Below are positions 18,308-27,773 of a stretch of 64,000 nt of DNA, piece by piece. The stretch is taken from positions 1 through 64,000 of the forward strand of contig NZ_CP133091.1 in the NCBI RefSeq assembly GCF_030908385.1, written 5' to 3'. The position numbers and the translations under genes were made by a program. The notes beneath the pieces were generated by a model, which was not told the origin of the DNA, made no database searches, and saw nothing but the letters and a program-made list of their open reading frames with translations. Numbering within the stretch: position 1 is the stretch's first letter; each line of letters begins with the position of its first letter. Source of the DNA: Mangrovimonas sp. YM274 (lineage in GTDB: Bacteria > Bacteroidota > Bacteroidia > Flavobacteriales > Flavobacteriaceae).

Positions 18308-19531
18308 ATGTTAGAAAAAAAAGACATCTCGCTTGAAAAGGCAGTTTTAATTGGCATCATTACCAAAGACCAAGATGAAACCAGATCCAAAGAATATTTG
18401 GACGAGCTGGAATTTTTAACCTATACAGCTGGGGGTGAAGTAGTGGCACGGTTTACACAAAAAATGGACATGCCCAACCCACGTACCTTTATTGGGACTG
18501 GAAAAATGAACGACGTTCAGGAATATATAAATGAACACAATGTTGGCACCGCTATATTTGATGATGAGCTCTCTCCTGCGCAGGAACGCAATATCAGCAA
18601 AATACTGAACTGCAAAGTTTTAGATAGAACCAATTTAATTCTAGATATTTTTGCCCAAAGAGCCCAAACCAGTTATGCCAGAACCCAAGTAGAATTGGCG
18701 CAATGCGAATATTTACTACCCAGACTTAAAGGAATGTGGACGCACTTGGAACGCCAAAAAGGGGGAATTGGAATGCGTGGTCCCGGTGAAACCGAAATTG
18801 AGACCGACCGTAGGATTGTTAGGGATAAAATAGCGCTATTAAAGGCCAAGATCAAAACCATCGACAAACAAATGGCAGTACAACGTGGTAACCGCGGCCA
18901 AATGGTCCGTGTTGCCCTTGTAGGATACACCAACGTAGGCAAATCTACCCTGATGAATGTCATTAGCAAAAGTGAAGTGTTTGCCGAAAACAAACTCTTT
19001 GCCACGCTTGACACTACCGTTAGAAAGGTGGTCATTAAAAACCTACCTTTCTTAATGAGTGACACCGTGGGATTCATCAGAAAATTACCAACCCAACTTG
19101 TAGAAAGTTTTAAAAGCACCTTGGATGAAGTGCGCGAAGCTGACTTATTATTACATGTGGTAGATATCTCCCATCCTAACTTTGAAGAACATATTGATTC
19201 TGTGAATAAAATTTTGGATGAAATAGATAGTGCCGACAAACCTACCATTATGGTATTCAACAAAATTGACGCCTACGAAGCTGAACCTTTTGATGACAAT
19301 GATTTAGTTGCTGAACGCACCAAAGTGAACTATACTCTTGATGAATGGAAAACCACTTGGATGAGTAAAATTGGAGATAATGCGCTGTTCATTTCCGCTA
19401 CCAATAAGGAAAACTTAGAAGACTTTAGAAAACGCGTCTATAATGAAGTAAGGAAAATTCATATTACCAGATTTCCCTACAATCATTTTCTGTATCCAGA
19501 TTATGACGAAAATTACGACGATGCACAATAA
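18308..19531 (+). CDS. hflX: GTPase HflX
   Basis: This 407-residue GTPase binds ribosomes; HflX homologues split or rescue stalled 70S ribosomes under stress. It has the N-terminal HflX domain with glycine-rich PRTFIGTGKMNDVQ, the conserved GGIGMRGPGETEIETDRR linker, then the GTPase domain: G1 GYTNVGKSTL, G3 DTVGFIRKLP followed by the family motif LVESFKSTLDEV, and G4 NKID. The length is typical. The gene is monocistronic, bounded by a divergent neighbour and a strong terminator shared with the convergent DUF3078 gene. Confidence 0.95.
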   Translation: MLEKKDISLEKAVLIGIITKDQDETRSKEYLDELEFLTYTAGGEVVARFTQKMDMPNPRTFIGTGKMNDVQEYINEHNVGTAIFDDELSPAQERNISKILNCKVLDRTNLILDIFAQRAQTSYARTQVELAQCEYLLPRLKGMWTHLERQKGGIGMRGPGETEIETDRRIVRDKIALLKAKIKTIDKQMAVQRGNRGQMVRVALVGYTNVGKSTLMNVISKSEVFAENKLFATLDTTVRKVVIKNLPFLMSDTVGFIRKLPTQLVESFKSTLDEVREADLLLHVVDISHPNFEEHIDSVNKILDEIDSADKPTIMVFNKIDAYEAEPFDDNDLVAERTKVNYTLDEWKTTWMSKIGDNALFISATNKENLEDFRKRVYNEVRKIHITRFPYNHFLYPDYDENYDDAQ

Positions 19532-19566
19532 AAAAGGAACGCTTGCATAACAAGCGCTCCTTTTTT
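19531..19566. terminator. Bidirectional intrinsic terminator, hflX / DUF3078 gene
   Basis: A 10-bp stem (GGAACGCTTG / CAAGCGCTCC) with a 5-nt loop is flanked by an A-run on the left and a T-run on the right, so it can serve both convergent genes. Confidence 0.85.
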
Positions 19567-19581
19567 ATTCTATAAAGCTTT

Positions 19582-20529
19582 TTAGAACTTGTACGACAGC
19601 CCTAAAGTGTAATAAGTTTGTAATTCGTTATCCACATTGTCAAAATCCGGTTCTTCCACTCCTGTTGGATCCGTTAATTGCTCATATTGCTGAAGCGCAT
19701 AATTCAAAGCTTCTTGTTTATTGCCTCTCAATCCAAAGTCAAACCCAACTCCAATATTCTTCCATAAGGTATAAGTGAAGGAATTGGTCCATGTCCAATT
19801 GGAAAGATTCGAGCTCTTATAACTTAAAAAAGCCGAAAGATTGGTTTTAAAATCAACAGGCCCCAACTTTCTTGTATAATCGGCAACGATTTTAGAACCA
19901 AAAGAGGATTCAAATACGGTATCCTCATCACTAAATACTATGTTGTAGTTTAAAGGGTGCACTACTACAATTAAATCTGTAATAGGCGTCCAAGTAGCCC
20001 CAACCCCAAAATCTAAATATCCAGGATCGTTGAAATTGTCTAAAATGGTAGTTCTATATTCCACTAAAGCCGAAGCCGCCAATTTACTGGTGATTTTATA
20101 ACCATATAGTGAGGTTATATTAAAAACATCGGTCGTTGGCTGAAAGCTATCATCATCATTAGGATCATCTTTATCGTCTAGCTTAACCCATTTCAGATTT
20201 AGGTTCAAAGCATTTTTCCAAAAATACTTTTCTCTGTCCAAATTGGCATAAGCATTTACTGTACCCCCAAAATTACCCGAAGAGTTATTAGGAGTTCCTT
20301 GTGCATACCAATTATCAAAATTGGAAAGGCTTCCTCCCACAACACCAAAAGCGCCAATTTTCCATCCTGGAAACGCATCAATTTGAGATTGCAGATCATC
20401 TACTCGTTTTTGAATATCACTTATAGAATCCTTTTTGGCCTTTTGTTCTGCTTTTAATTCCTCTAAGGTTTGTGCATTCGCAGCCACAGCACAAGCCACC
20501 AACGCCAAAGAACACAGTAATTTCTTCAT
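19582..20529 (-). CDS. DUF3078 domain-containing envelope protein
   Basis: The 315-residue protein has a signal peptide (MKKLLCSLALVACAVAANAQ), a short charged coiled-coil-like stretch (about 21-52; ELKAEQKAKKDSISDIQKRV) and then a beta-rich region with alternating aromatic residues ending in YTLGLSYKF, as in outer-membrane barrels. The GGSLSNFDNWYAQG and YFWKNALNLNLKW segments are typical of DUF3078 in Flavobacteria. Function is unknown. A TATTTTTG sequence (minus strand, 20562-20569) upstream may be its -7 box. Confidence 0.85.
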   Translation of the reverse strand: MKKLLCSLALVACAVAANAQTLEELKAEQKAKKDSISDIQKRVDDLQSQIDAFPGWKIGAFGVVGGSLSNFDNWYAQGTPNNSSGNFGGTVNAYANLDREKYFWKNALNLNLKWVKLDDKDDPNDDDSFQPTTDVFNITSLYGYKITSKLAASALVEYRTTILDNFNDPGYLDFGVGATWTPITDLIVVVHPLNYNIVFSDEDTVFESSFGSKIVADYTRKLGPVDFKTNLSAFLSYKSSNLSNWTWTNSFTYTLWKNIGVGFDFGLRGNKQEALNYALQQYEQLTDPTGVEEPDFDNVDNELQTYYTLGLSYKF

Positions 20530-20610
20530 TTTGATTGTTTTATATAAGGGTTTATACCCTACAAAAATAGGTTTTTTCTGAAATCCTCCTAAAATAAAAG
20601 CATGGGATGT

Positions 20611-21114
20611 CTATTTTTTATACAGTGGCACCGTGGAACAAGCCTCACCAAACATAATGGATTTTGCTACCCCGTTCAATCTGGAAACCAATAAGGTGTA
20701 GGCTGTTTCTGGAATGGGCTTATTAGAACACCCTTTAATAATGACAGGCTTGTCACGAAATTGTTCGACATCCAATTGGGAAACAATATCTTGAAATATT
20801 GACGACTCCAAATCCTGAAGAGTTCCAACAACCACTTTTTTAGCATATGAAGACGCTTGCGTGGCAATCAATAAATAGGCCCAAGAGGGGATAATCGCCT
20901 CAGCCGAACACTGCAAGGCCAAATAACCATCTTGATATTGGCTCCAATCGTGTTGCTTTACGTATTCCCGAAAGTCCTTCTCCTTTAAAATCAACTCTTG
21001 GAACAACCAGTCCTTGATATCAAAAAGCACACGGGCGCCTTTAGGATAAAAGTCTTCCAAATCTATAGTTACCAATTTACTATTGGCTACGCGGTTAATT
21101 ATTTCATCTGCCAT
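20611..21114 (-). CDS. DUF2480 family protein
   Basis: This 167-residue soluble protein begins MADEIINRVANSKLVTIDLEDFYP, the usual opening of DUF2480 in Bacteroidota, and has the family's conserved AEAIIPSWAYLLI and KGCSNKPIPE segments. No export signal is visible. It lies 17 bp downstream of the ABC transporter gene on the same strand, so the two may be cotranscribed. The role is not established; conservation near Fe-S and stress loci is not enough to assign one. Confidence 0.85.
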   Translation of the reverse strand: MADEIINRVANSKLVTIDLEDFYPKGARVLFDIKDWLFQELILKEKDFREYVKQHDWSQYQDGYLALQCSAEAIIPSWAYLLIATQASSYAKKVVVGTLQDLESSIFQDIVSQLDVEQFRDKPVIIKGCSNKPIPETAYTLLVSRLNGVAKSIMFGEACSTVPLYKK

Positions 21115-21131
21115 AACGCAAAATTACATTT

Positions 21132-22967
21132 TTATTGATAGCCCTCTGCCTGAAGTGTAAACAATTCGGCATACAATTTTGGATGTGCCATGAGCTCTTC
21201 ATGCGTGCCTATTTCCAACACACGGCCTTCTTCCAACACCAAAATTCTATCGGCTTGTCGTACTGTACTAAATCTATGGGAAATCAAAATGCTTGTCTTT
21301 CCTTTGGTTAACCCAATAAAGCGCTCAAACACTTCACTTTCGGCCTTGGCATCAAGTGCTGACGTAGGCTCATCCAAAATCATCACTTCAGCATTTTTCA
21401 TATAAGCCCTTGCCAAAGCTACTTTTTGCCATTGCCCCCCTGAAAGCTCTTGACCGCTCACAAAACGTTTCCCCAACTGTTGGTCGTAACCTTTGCTCAA
21501 AGCTTCCACCACTTCGTTTGCCAAACTTAATCGAGCTGCATTTTCAATCTTTTTCTGGTTGCCAAGTTCCTTAATATCTCCTATGGCGATATTCTCTTTA
21601 ACCGTGAATTCGTATCTAAAGAAATCCTGAAAAATTACCCCAAAGAATTGTTGGTACTCCGCCTTCTTAAACCTGTTAATATTCACACCGTCCAAAAGAA
21701 TCTCTCCAGAAGTTGGCTCATAAAAGCGTAATAGCAACTTGGTGAGCGTCGTTTTTCCTGCCCCGTTTTGCCCTACAAAAGCTAGTTTTTCTCCTGCCTT
21801 TAAAGTGAAACATACACCTTTTAAAATCTCATGATCGGAATCTGGATAGGAAAAATAGACATCTTTAAATTCAAAACCTTGTTGAATATGTTTGGGGAGC
21901 GGCACATCTTCTTGAGTATTGGCATCTACTGAAATATCAATAAAATCGAAATAGTCTTTTAAATACAAGGCACTCTCCGAAATCCGGGTAAATCTTGAAA
22001 AGAACTCCTGAAGGTTCTTCATCAACCTATTGAAAGAACCCGATAAAAAGGTCAATTCACCCAACGTAATCACACCCGACAACACGCGATATATAATGAA
22101 TACATAAGCTGCGTAATAACTTATGGAACCCAAAACATTGAACAAAAACCCTAAAGCCGAACGTTTCACGGCTAAGATTTTATTGAGCTGATAATATTCT
22201 TCGGAAAGATTCCTAAATCGATCTACTATAAAATCGGTAAGGCCGAACAATTTAATTTCTTTGGCTGTTTTATCATTGGCACCTATAAACCGCAAATAAT
22301 CCAATTCCCGTCGTTCTGAGGTCCAACTTCTCGCCAAAGAATACTGCTGTTGGCTAAACCTTATTTCATTAATAAAGGATGGAATAATACTCAGTACCAA
22401 TAAAATGATAAGGTAAGGTTCAAAATACACAAGACCAGCTACCAAAGTAGCAATGGAAATAGCACTTTGGGCTTGCCCCAAGACGTTAGACATCAAACCT
22501 ACTCTACCCGTAGTTTGGGTACGTGCACGTTCTAGCTTATCATAAAACTCTGAATCCTCAAGCAAACTTATGGTTACCTGATTGGTCTTTTTGATAATGG
22601 TAACAGAAGTCGCAATATTATATTCATCCCCTAACAGACCATCGGTAAGGGAAATGGCCCTACTGATAAAATCTGATAAAATCACTAAAGCAAATTCAAT
22701 AGCCACATATGTCCACAATTGGGTATAATCGGTGGTTTCAATAGTCGTTTGAGTGACAATCTCATCAATAATCAATTTACCCACCCATAAAATGACCACG
22801 GGAAGCAAGGCTCCTATCAAACGGCACAAAGCCGACAAGACGAAAAGCTTTTTATTGACATTCCAGATTTCCCTAAAAAACCGAGGAATGTACACCAAAG
22901 CATTAAAGGAAGTCCTTATGCTGGTTTTGTCCTCATCCTTTATTGATTTGGGTGTACGTCTTGCCAT
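21132..22967 (-). CDS. ABC transporter, fused permease and ATPase (exporter type)
   Basis: This 611-residue half-transporter has an N-terminal membrane domain with about six helices (residues 40-330) and a C-terminal ATPase. The ATPase motifs are Walker A GQNGAGKTTL, Q-loop FGVIFQD, signature LSGGQ, Walker B VMILDEPTSALD and H-loop ISHR. The order TMD-NBD and the length fit ABCB/MsbA-like exporters that work as homodimers or paired half-transporters in the inner membrane. The substrate cannot be deduced. A palindromic terminator separates it from the sufT-like gene upstream, and DUF2480 follows 17 bp downstream. Confidence 0.9.
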   Translation of the reverse strand: MARRTPKSIKDEDKTSIRTSFNALVYIPRFFREIWNVNKKLFVLSALCRLIGALLPVVILWVGKLIIDEIVTQTTIETTDYTQLWTYVAIEFALVILSDFISRAISLTDGLLGDEYNIATSVTIIKKTNQVTISLLEDSEFYDKLERARTQTTGRVGLMSNVLGQAQSAISIATLVAGLVYFEPYLIILLVLSIIPSFINEIRFSQQQYSLARSWTSERRELDYLRFIGANDKTAKEIKLFGLTDFIVDRFRNLSEEYYQLNKILAVKRSALGFLFNVLGSISYYAAYVFIIYRVLSGVITLGELTFLSGSFNRLMKNLQEFFSRFTRISESALYLKDYFDFIDISVDANTQEDVPLPKHIQQGFEFKDVYFSYPDSDHEILKGVCFTLKAGEKLAFVGQNGAGKTTLTKLLLRFYEPTSGEILLDGVNINRFKKAEYQQFFGVIFQDFFRYEFTVKENIAIGDIKELGNQKKIENAARLSLANEVVEALSKGYDQQLGKRFVSGQELSGGQWQKVALARAYMKNAEVMILDEPTSALDAKAESEVFERFIGLTKGKTSILISHRFSTVRQADRILVLEEGRVLEIGTHEELMAHPKLYAELFTLQAEGYQ

Positions 22968-22992
22968 TTGTGTAAATCTTGTTATAAAAGAG

Positions 22993-23016
22993 AAAAGGAC
23001 TTAATTAAGTCCTTTT
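22993..23016. terminator. Palindromic terminator after the sufT-like gene
   Basis: A perfect 24-base palindrome with a 10-bp stem (AAAAGGACTT) and an AATT loop, followed by T on either strand. It ends the SUF transcript at its distal end. Confidence 0.8.
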
Positions 23017-23038
23017 TGTTTATATGAATATTGAAATG

Positions 23039-23365
23039 CTACAGCATTCCCAATTCCAATTTTGCTTCTTCGCTCATTAACTCTTGAGACCATGGAGGAT
23101 CAAAAGTAATCTCTACCTCTGCAGACTTTACGTCATTAAGAGATTTCACCTTTTCCTCAACTTCCAGAGGCAAGGTTTCTGCCACAGGACAATTAGGCGT
23201 GGTTAGTGTCATTAAGATTTTCACATCGTAATCCTCATTGACAAAAACATCGTAAATCAACCCCAATTCATAGATATCTACAGGAATTTCAGGGTCGAAA
23301 ATAGTTTTTAAAACCCTTACAATTTTTTCTCCAAGGGCATTGGTATCTATAGTGGTATCGCTCAT
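23039..23365 (-). CDS. SUF-associated MIP18/DUF59 family protein (SufT-like)
   Basis: The 108-residue protein is of the DUF59/MIP18 family. It contains FDPEIPVDIYELGLIYDV near residue 22, the TLTTPNCPVAETLP segment with the conserved Cys, and FDPPWSQELMSEEAKLELGML at the end. Homologues support maturation of Fe-S proteins as part of, or with, the SUF machinery. It is the last gene of the suf run, one base after sufE, and is followed by a strong terminator. That position supports a role in Fe-S cluster assembly or transfer. Confidence 0.9.
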   Translation of the reverse strand: MSDTTIDTNALGEKIVRVLKTIFDPEIPVDIYELGLIYDVFVNEDYDVKILMTLTTPNCPVAETLPLEVEEKVKSLNDVKSAEVEITFDPPWSQELMSEEAKLELGML

Positions 23366-23366
23366 C

Positions 23367-23804
23367 TTAGTTTAACTGTGTTTGGTATGCTATAGCATAC
23401 ATTTTTAGTTGTTTGATCATACTCACCAAGCCATTGGCACGGGTTGGCGATAGGTGCTCCTTTAATCCAATATCATCAATAAAATTAGTATTGGCCGCAA
23501 TAATGTCCGCAGGACTTTGGTTTGAAAACACTCTGATAAGGATGGCGATAATCCCTTTAGTGATAATAGCATCACTATCGGCTGTAAATACCACCTTTTC
23601 ATATTCCAATTGAGCATGCACCCAAACCTTACTTTGGCAACCTTTGATGATATACTCATCGGTTTTATATTGCTCATCGATTAATGGCAAGGTCTTACCT
23701 AAATCGATCATATATTGATAACGCTCTTCCCAATCGTCAAACATTGAGAACTCGTCGATAATGTCATTTTGAATATCCTGTATACTCACGTCGTTTATTT
23801 TCAT
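23367..23804 (-). CDS. sufE: Cysteine desulfuration protein SufE
   Basis: SufE takes persulfide sulfur from SufS and passes it to the SufBCD scaffold. The 145-residue protein has the family core FDDWEERYQYMIDLG and the active-site Cys in YIIKGCQSKVW. I use the ATG ending at 23804 (MKINDVS); a longer reading with four extra residues has no support. It lies between a small lipoprotein gene and sufT in the suf operon. Confidence 0.93.
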   Translation of the reverse strand: MKINDVSIQDIQNDIIDEFSMFDDWEERYQYMIDLGKTLPLIDEQYKTDEYIIKGCQSKVWVHAQLEYEKVVFTADSDAIITKGIIAILIRVFSNQSPADIIAANTNFIDDIGLKEHLSPTRANGLVSMIKQLKMYAIAYQTQLN

Positions 23805-23826
23805 ACAAAAATACAAAAGTTAGCCG

Positions 23827-24285
23827 TTATTCAACTTTTTCCGCCAAGGATAGTAATTGAAGAACAAGCGGTTCGATTTCTTTTGGAGGATTGCCATGAT
23901 CGAAAGAAGGACTATGGAACAAGGTTCCTTGATCGGTTATTTTCAGCACAGCAATCAACGCTCCGTCATACTGATGCGCCTTAGAGGGCACCTCTAAATT
24001 TTGCAGTTCTTTTAAGTCTATTTTATCTACCAAGGCATAAATTGAAGCCAACTCTTGTACAGTACAATGCACAACTTTGGGCTCTTGGGCTCTATCCAAT
24101 TGCACAGTCAAAGAATCACCTTCCAATACAATTCGTTTGTAGGCGCCTCGGGTCAACGCCGAATATTCTACAATGTACTGGTGCTTCTCCTGCTCTTGCA
24201 ATTTGACATCTTCATTTGCCTGCGCTTTGGTACCACAGCAACTGTACAACACAAAAAGATTTAAAACAAACAATAGCTTATTCAC
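23827..24285 (-). CDS. Small predicted lipoprotein in the suf operon
   Basis: I do not recognise this 152-residue protein. It starts at a GTG (ending at 24285) and opens MNKLLFVLNLFVLYSCCG, a lipoprotein-type signal with Cys-Cys at the lipobox. The rest is soluble and charged (KHQYIVEYSALTRGAYKRIVLEGDSLTV) with no cofactor motif. It lies between sufS and sufE, 22 bp before sufE. Its place inside a cytoplasmic Fe-S assembly operon is unusual for a lipoprotein. Confidence 0.7.
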   Translation of the reverse strand: MNKLLFVLNLFVLYSCCGTKAQANEDVKLQEQEKHQYIVEYSALTRGAYKRIVLEGDSLTVQLDRAQEPKVVHCTVQELASIYALVDKIDLKELQNLEVPSKAHQYDGALIAVLKITDQGTLFHSPSFDHGNPPKEIEPLVLQLLSLAEKVE

Positions 24286-24341
24286 AGATAACTGATTTTA
24301 AATTACGATAGCATGATTACAAAAAAGAAGCCATACTTTGG

Positions 24342-25556
24342 TTATGATAACATCATTTTAGCCTTTTTAACCCCCGCTACCAAGGCATCGATTTCTTCCT
24401 TGGTATTATAAAAAGCGAAGGAAGCCCTCACCGTTCCAGGAATTTTAAAGTAATCCATAATCGGTTGTGCGCAATGGTGTCCTGTACGGACTGCCATGCC
24501 CATTTTATCCAAAATAGTTCCCACATCATATGGATGGATGCCTTCCAAATTAAAGGAAATCACTGAAGTTTTCTCTTCGGAAGTCCCGTAGATTTTTAAG
24601 CCTTCAATGTCCGACAATTTTTCAGTAGCATACTCCAACAACTCATGTTCATAGGTAGCAATGTCATCAAAACCTATCGCATTTAAATAGTCGATAGCAG
24701 CTCCAAAGGCAACCCCTCCACAAATATTTGGCGTCCCTGCTTCAAACTTATGAGGCAAATCGGCATAGGTTGTTTTTTCAAAGGTCACCTCGGCAATCAT
24801 CTCACCTCCTCCTTGATAAGGCGGTAATTTTTTCAGCCATTCTTCTTTTCCATACAGCATTCCCACTCCCGTTGGTCCACACATTTTATGTCCCGATGCC
24901 ACATAAAAATCCACATCCAATTTTTGAACATCCGGTTTTATATGTGGACATGCCTGAGCGCCATCAATCAAAACTGCTGCACCCACCGCATGGGCCTTTT
25001 CAATAATGCTTTCAATAGGATTGATAGTCCCCAAAGCATTGGAAATATGATTGACAAACACCAACTTGGTATTCTCACTTAAAAGTTCTTCAAAAGCACT
25101 CATTACCAAAGCACCTTCATCATTCATAGGAATCACCTTTAAAGTAGCTCCCGTGCGCTCACACAACATCTGCCAAGGCACAATATTACTGTGGTGCTCA
25201 AGGGCAGAGACAATAATTTCGTCTCCTTTCTTTAACAAAGCAGAAAACCCATTGGCCACCAAATTAATACCATGCGTGGTCCCTGAAGTAAAAATGATTT
25301 CATAGGGATGTTTGGCATTAAAATGTGTTTGAATGATATGCCTTGCCTGCTCATATTTGTCGGTTGCCTCTTGGCTCAAACTATGCACCCCTCTATGAAT
25401 ATTGGCATTGTAATGACTGTAATAATCAACAATAACATCAATCACCTGTTGCGGTGTTTGGGATGTGGCGGCATTATCAAAATACACCAAAGGTTTTCCG
25501 TTAACCTCACGGTTAAGAATTGGAAAATCTTGTCTGATGGTTTCTACTTTAAACAT
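24342..25556 (-). CDS. sufS: Cysteine desulfurase SufS
   Basis: This group II PLP-dependent desulfurase of 404 residues frees sulfur from L-cysteine for cluster assembly. It shows YFDNAATSQTPQ, the His-rich NIHRGVHSLS, the PLP-lysine region VASGHKMCGPTGVG and the active-site Cys in RTGHHCAQPIM. The start is the ATG ending at 25556 (MFKVETIRQDFPILNR); a 19-residue upstream extension in frame has no family counterpart. A terminator hairpin lies between sufD and this gene, so it may have partly independent expression. Confidence 0.95.
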   Translation of the reverse strand: MFKVETIRQDFPILNREVNGKPLVYFDNAATSQTPQQVIDVIVDYYSHYNANIHRGVHSLSQEATDKYEQARHIIQTHFNAKHPYEIIFTSGTTHGINLVANGFSALLKKGDEIIVSALEHHSNIVPWQMLCERTGATLKVIPMNDEGALVMSAFEELLSENTKLVFVNHISNALGTINPIESIIEKAHAVGAAVLIDGAQACPHIKPDVQKLDVDFYVASGHKMCGPTGVGMLYGKEEWLKKLPPYQGGGEMIAEVTFEKTTYADLPHKFEAGTPNICGGVAFGAAIDYLNAIGFDDIATYEHELLEYATEKLSDIEGLKIYGTSEEKTSVISFNLEGIHPYDVGTILDKMGMAVRTGHHCAQPIMDYFKIPGTVRASFAFYNTKEEIDALVAGVKKAKMMLS

Positions 25557-25615
25557 GGTAATGATCTCTCTTTTTATTATAGCCCATAAGCTTACATTGA
25601 CCCAGTAAAACAAAA

Positions 25616-25650
25616 AAGGGAAGGGTTTTACATATTGGCCCTTCCCTTAA
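25616..25650 (-). terminator. Terminator-like hairpin between sufD and sufS
   Basis: AAGGGAAGGG pairs with CCCTTCCCTT across a 13-nt loop and is followed on the minus strand by a T-run. It may attenuate transcription within the suf cluster. Confidence 0.7.
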
Positions 25651-25658
25651 TTTTTGAT

Positions 25659-26972
25659 TTATAAGTCAAATCCAATATTGACACCCAGTTTTTTGGCAAT
25701 CAATTTTGTAATACGTTTTTTAATTTCAGGGATTTTAACCGAATCCAAGACATTGTTACTGAAAGCGTACATCAACAGTGCACGAGCTTCCTTTTCTGGA
25801 ATTCCTCTTGAACGCAAATAGAACATCGCGCTCTCGTCCAATGCTCCAATGGTACATCCATGCGAACACTTCACGTCATCCGCAAAAATCTCCAACTGTG
25901 GCTTGGTGTTAATAGTGGCCTTATCGCTCACCAAAATATTGTTGTTAGCCTGAAAAGCATTGGTTTTTTGCGCTTCTTTTTCAACAATCACCTTACCGTT
26001 GAACACCCCTGTAGCATTGTCGCCATAGATACCTTTATAATCTTGGTGGCTTTCACAGTTTGGTTCAATATGGTGTACCAAAGTACTATGGTCTACATGT
26101 TGCTTGTCACCAATAATAGTCACTCCTTTTAGGGTAGAATCAATGCGCTCACCATGTTGGAAGAAATTAAGGTTGTTTCTCGTCAATTTCCCTCCAAATG
26201 AAAAGGTATGTACCGAGGCATGACTCTCCTGCTTTTGCTTAATAAACGTATTGTCAATCAAAGACGCATTTTCATTGTCATTTTGTAGTTTGTAATAATC
26301 TACAATTGCTCTTTTATTGGCAAAAATTTCAGTAACACTGTTGGTCAACACAGGGTTGTCTGTCAAACTTTGGTGACGCTCAATAATTTGAACATGTGAG
26401 TTCTCATCCACCACGATCAAGTTACGAGGTTGCAACATTAAAGCCGCTTCGTTACCTGTTGAAAAATGCACAATTTGAATTGGCTTTTCAACAATTTTAT
26501 TCTTTGGAATATGAATATAAGCTCCTTCATTTGAAAAGGCCGTATTCAAAGACGTCATGCTATCATCCTTTGCTGCCTTGTTGAAATAATTTTCAATTAC
26601 CAAGCGGTATTTTGGCTTAGCTATGGCAGACGACATCAAGCAAACATCCACACCTTCATGGGTAGTTTGCGACAAATGCGAAGAATACTTTCCATCGATA
26701 AAAATGATTTTATACGAATCGATATCATGAATCAAATAGGGTTTGATATCCTTGTATTCTATCGCTTTCTCCCCTTTGGAAAACAGGCTGTAATCATGCT
26801 TTAAAACCGTGTTTAAAGACGTGTATTTCCAAGCCTCATCCTTTTTGGAAGGAAAGCCATTTTCCTCAAATATTTTTATAGCATTGTTTCTTATGGCATG
26901 CAAAGGCGAGTGATCCTCTAGGTTATCCTCGAATGCAAAGTAAGAAGCAACTAATTTTTCTTTTAAATCCAT
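25659..26972 (-). CDS. sufD: Fe-S cluster assembly protein SufD
   Basis: SufD is the 437-residue partner of SufB in the SufBC2D scaffold. The C-terminal half shows the family signature SHGCTIGALDESAMFYLRSRG with the conserved Cys and Glu, and ALLMYAFSNNVLD. I choose the ATG ending at 26972 (MDLKEKLVASYF) over a TTG five codons upstream. It lies 46 bp after sufC. Confidence 0.93.
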   Translation of the reverse strand: MDLKEKLVASYFAFEDNLEDHSPLHAIRNNAIKIFEENGFPSKKDEAWKYTSLNTVLKHDYSLFSKGEKAIEYKDIKPYLIHDIDSYKIIFIDGKYSSHLSQTTHEGVDVCLMSSAIAKPKYRLVIENYFNKAAKDDSMTSLNTAFSNEGAYIHIPKNKIVEKPIQIVHFSTGNEAALMLQPRNLIVVDENSHVQIIERHQSLTDNPVLTNSVTEIFANKRAIVDYYKLQNDNENASLIDNTFIKQKQESHASVHTFSFGGKLTRNNLNFFQHGERIDSTLKGVTIIGDKQHVDHSTLVHHIEPNCESHQDYKGIYGDNATGVFNGKVIVEKEAQKTNAFQANNNILVSDKATINTKPQLEIFADDVKCSHGCTIGALDESAMFYLRSRGIPEKEARALLMYAFSNNVLDSVKIPEIKKRITKLIAKKLGVNIGFDL

Positions 26973-27018
26973 AGGTTCAATCTTCAATAATCAGTAAGAA
27001 AACAACGGTTTTCCAAGT

Positions 27019-27771
27019 TTAAGCGTTTACTTCTTCCTTGATCCAGTCGTACCCTTTTTCCTCCAATTCATGGGCCAATTCCTTGCCTCCTGATTTTACA
27101 ATTCTACCTTTATACAATACATGCACATAATCTGGCACGATATAGTCCAACAAACGTTGGTAGTGGGTAATGACTACCACAGCGTTGTCCTTACTTTTTA
27201 ATTTGTTCACCCCATTGGCAACAATACGAAGGGCGTCAATATCCAACCCTGAATCTGTTTCGTCAAGGATGGCCAATTTTGGCTCCAACATGGCCATTTG
27301 GAAAATTTCATTACGCTTCTTCTCTCCTCCAGAAAACCCTTCGTTTAAGGAACGTGACAAGAATTTTCTATCGATTTCCAATAATTCGGATTTCTCACGA
27401 ATCATTTTAAGCATTTCGTTGGCTGGCATCTCTTCCAAGCCCTTAGCCTTGCGGGTTTCGTTGATGGCCGTTTTCATAAAGTTGGTCACTGAAACACCAG
27501 GAATTTCAACAGGATACTGAAAAGACAAAAAGATTCCCTTGTGGGCACGCTCCTCAGCCGAAAGCTCGTCGATAGCCTCGTCTTCCAAAAGGATTTCGCC
27601 TTCTTCTACTTCATATTCTTCCTTCCCTGCAATAACCGAAGCCAAGGTACTTTTTCCAGAACCGTTAGGCCCCATGATGGCATGAACTTCACCAGGTTTT
27701 ACTTCTAGGTTAATTCCTCTAAGAATTCCTTTATCCTCAACACTTGCGTGTAAATTGGTAATCTTTAACAT
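27019..27771 (-). CDS. sufC: Fe-S cluster assembly ATPase SufC
   Basis: This 250-residue ABC-type ATPase powers the SufBC2D scaffold. It has Walker [11 protein letters not shown], signature [11 protein letters not shown] in the SufC-specific form, and Walker [17 protein letters not shown]. It is separated by only two bases from the lipoprotein gene upstream, which implies cotranscription. Confidence 0.96.
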   Translation of the reverse strand: MLKITNLHASVEDKGILRGINLEVKPGEVHAIMGPNGSGKSTLASVIAGKEEYEVEEGEILLEDEAIDELSAEERAHKGIFLSFQYPVEIPGVSVTNFMKTAINETRKAKGLEEMPANEMLKMIREKSELLEIDRKFLSRSLNEGFSGGEKKRNEIFQMAMLEPKLAILDETDSGLDIDALRIVANGVNKLKSKDNAVVVITHYQRLLDYIVPDYVHVLYKGRIVKSGGKELAHELEEKGYDWIKEEVNA

Positions 27772-27773
27772 AC

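Noticed and set aside
25557-25613. Longer SufS start
   Set aside because: The 19 extra residues are absent from the family; the ATG ending at 25556 gives the normal N-terminus.
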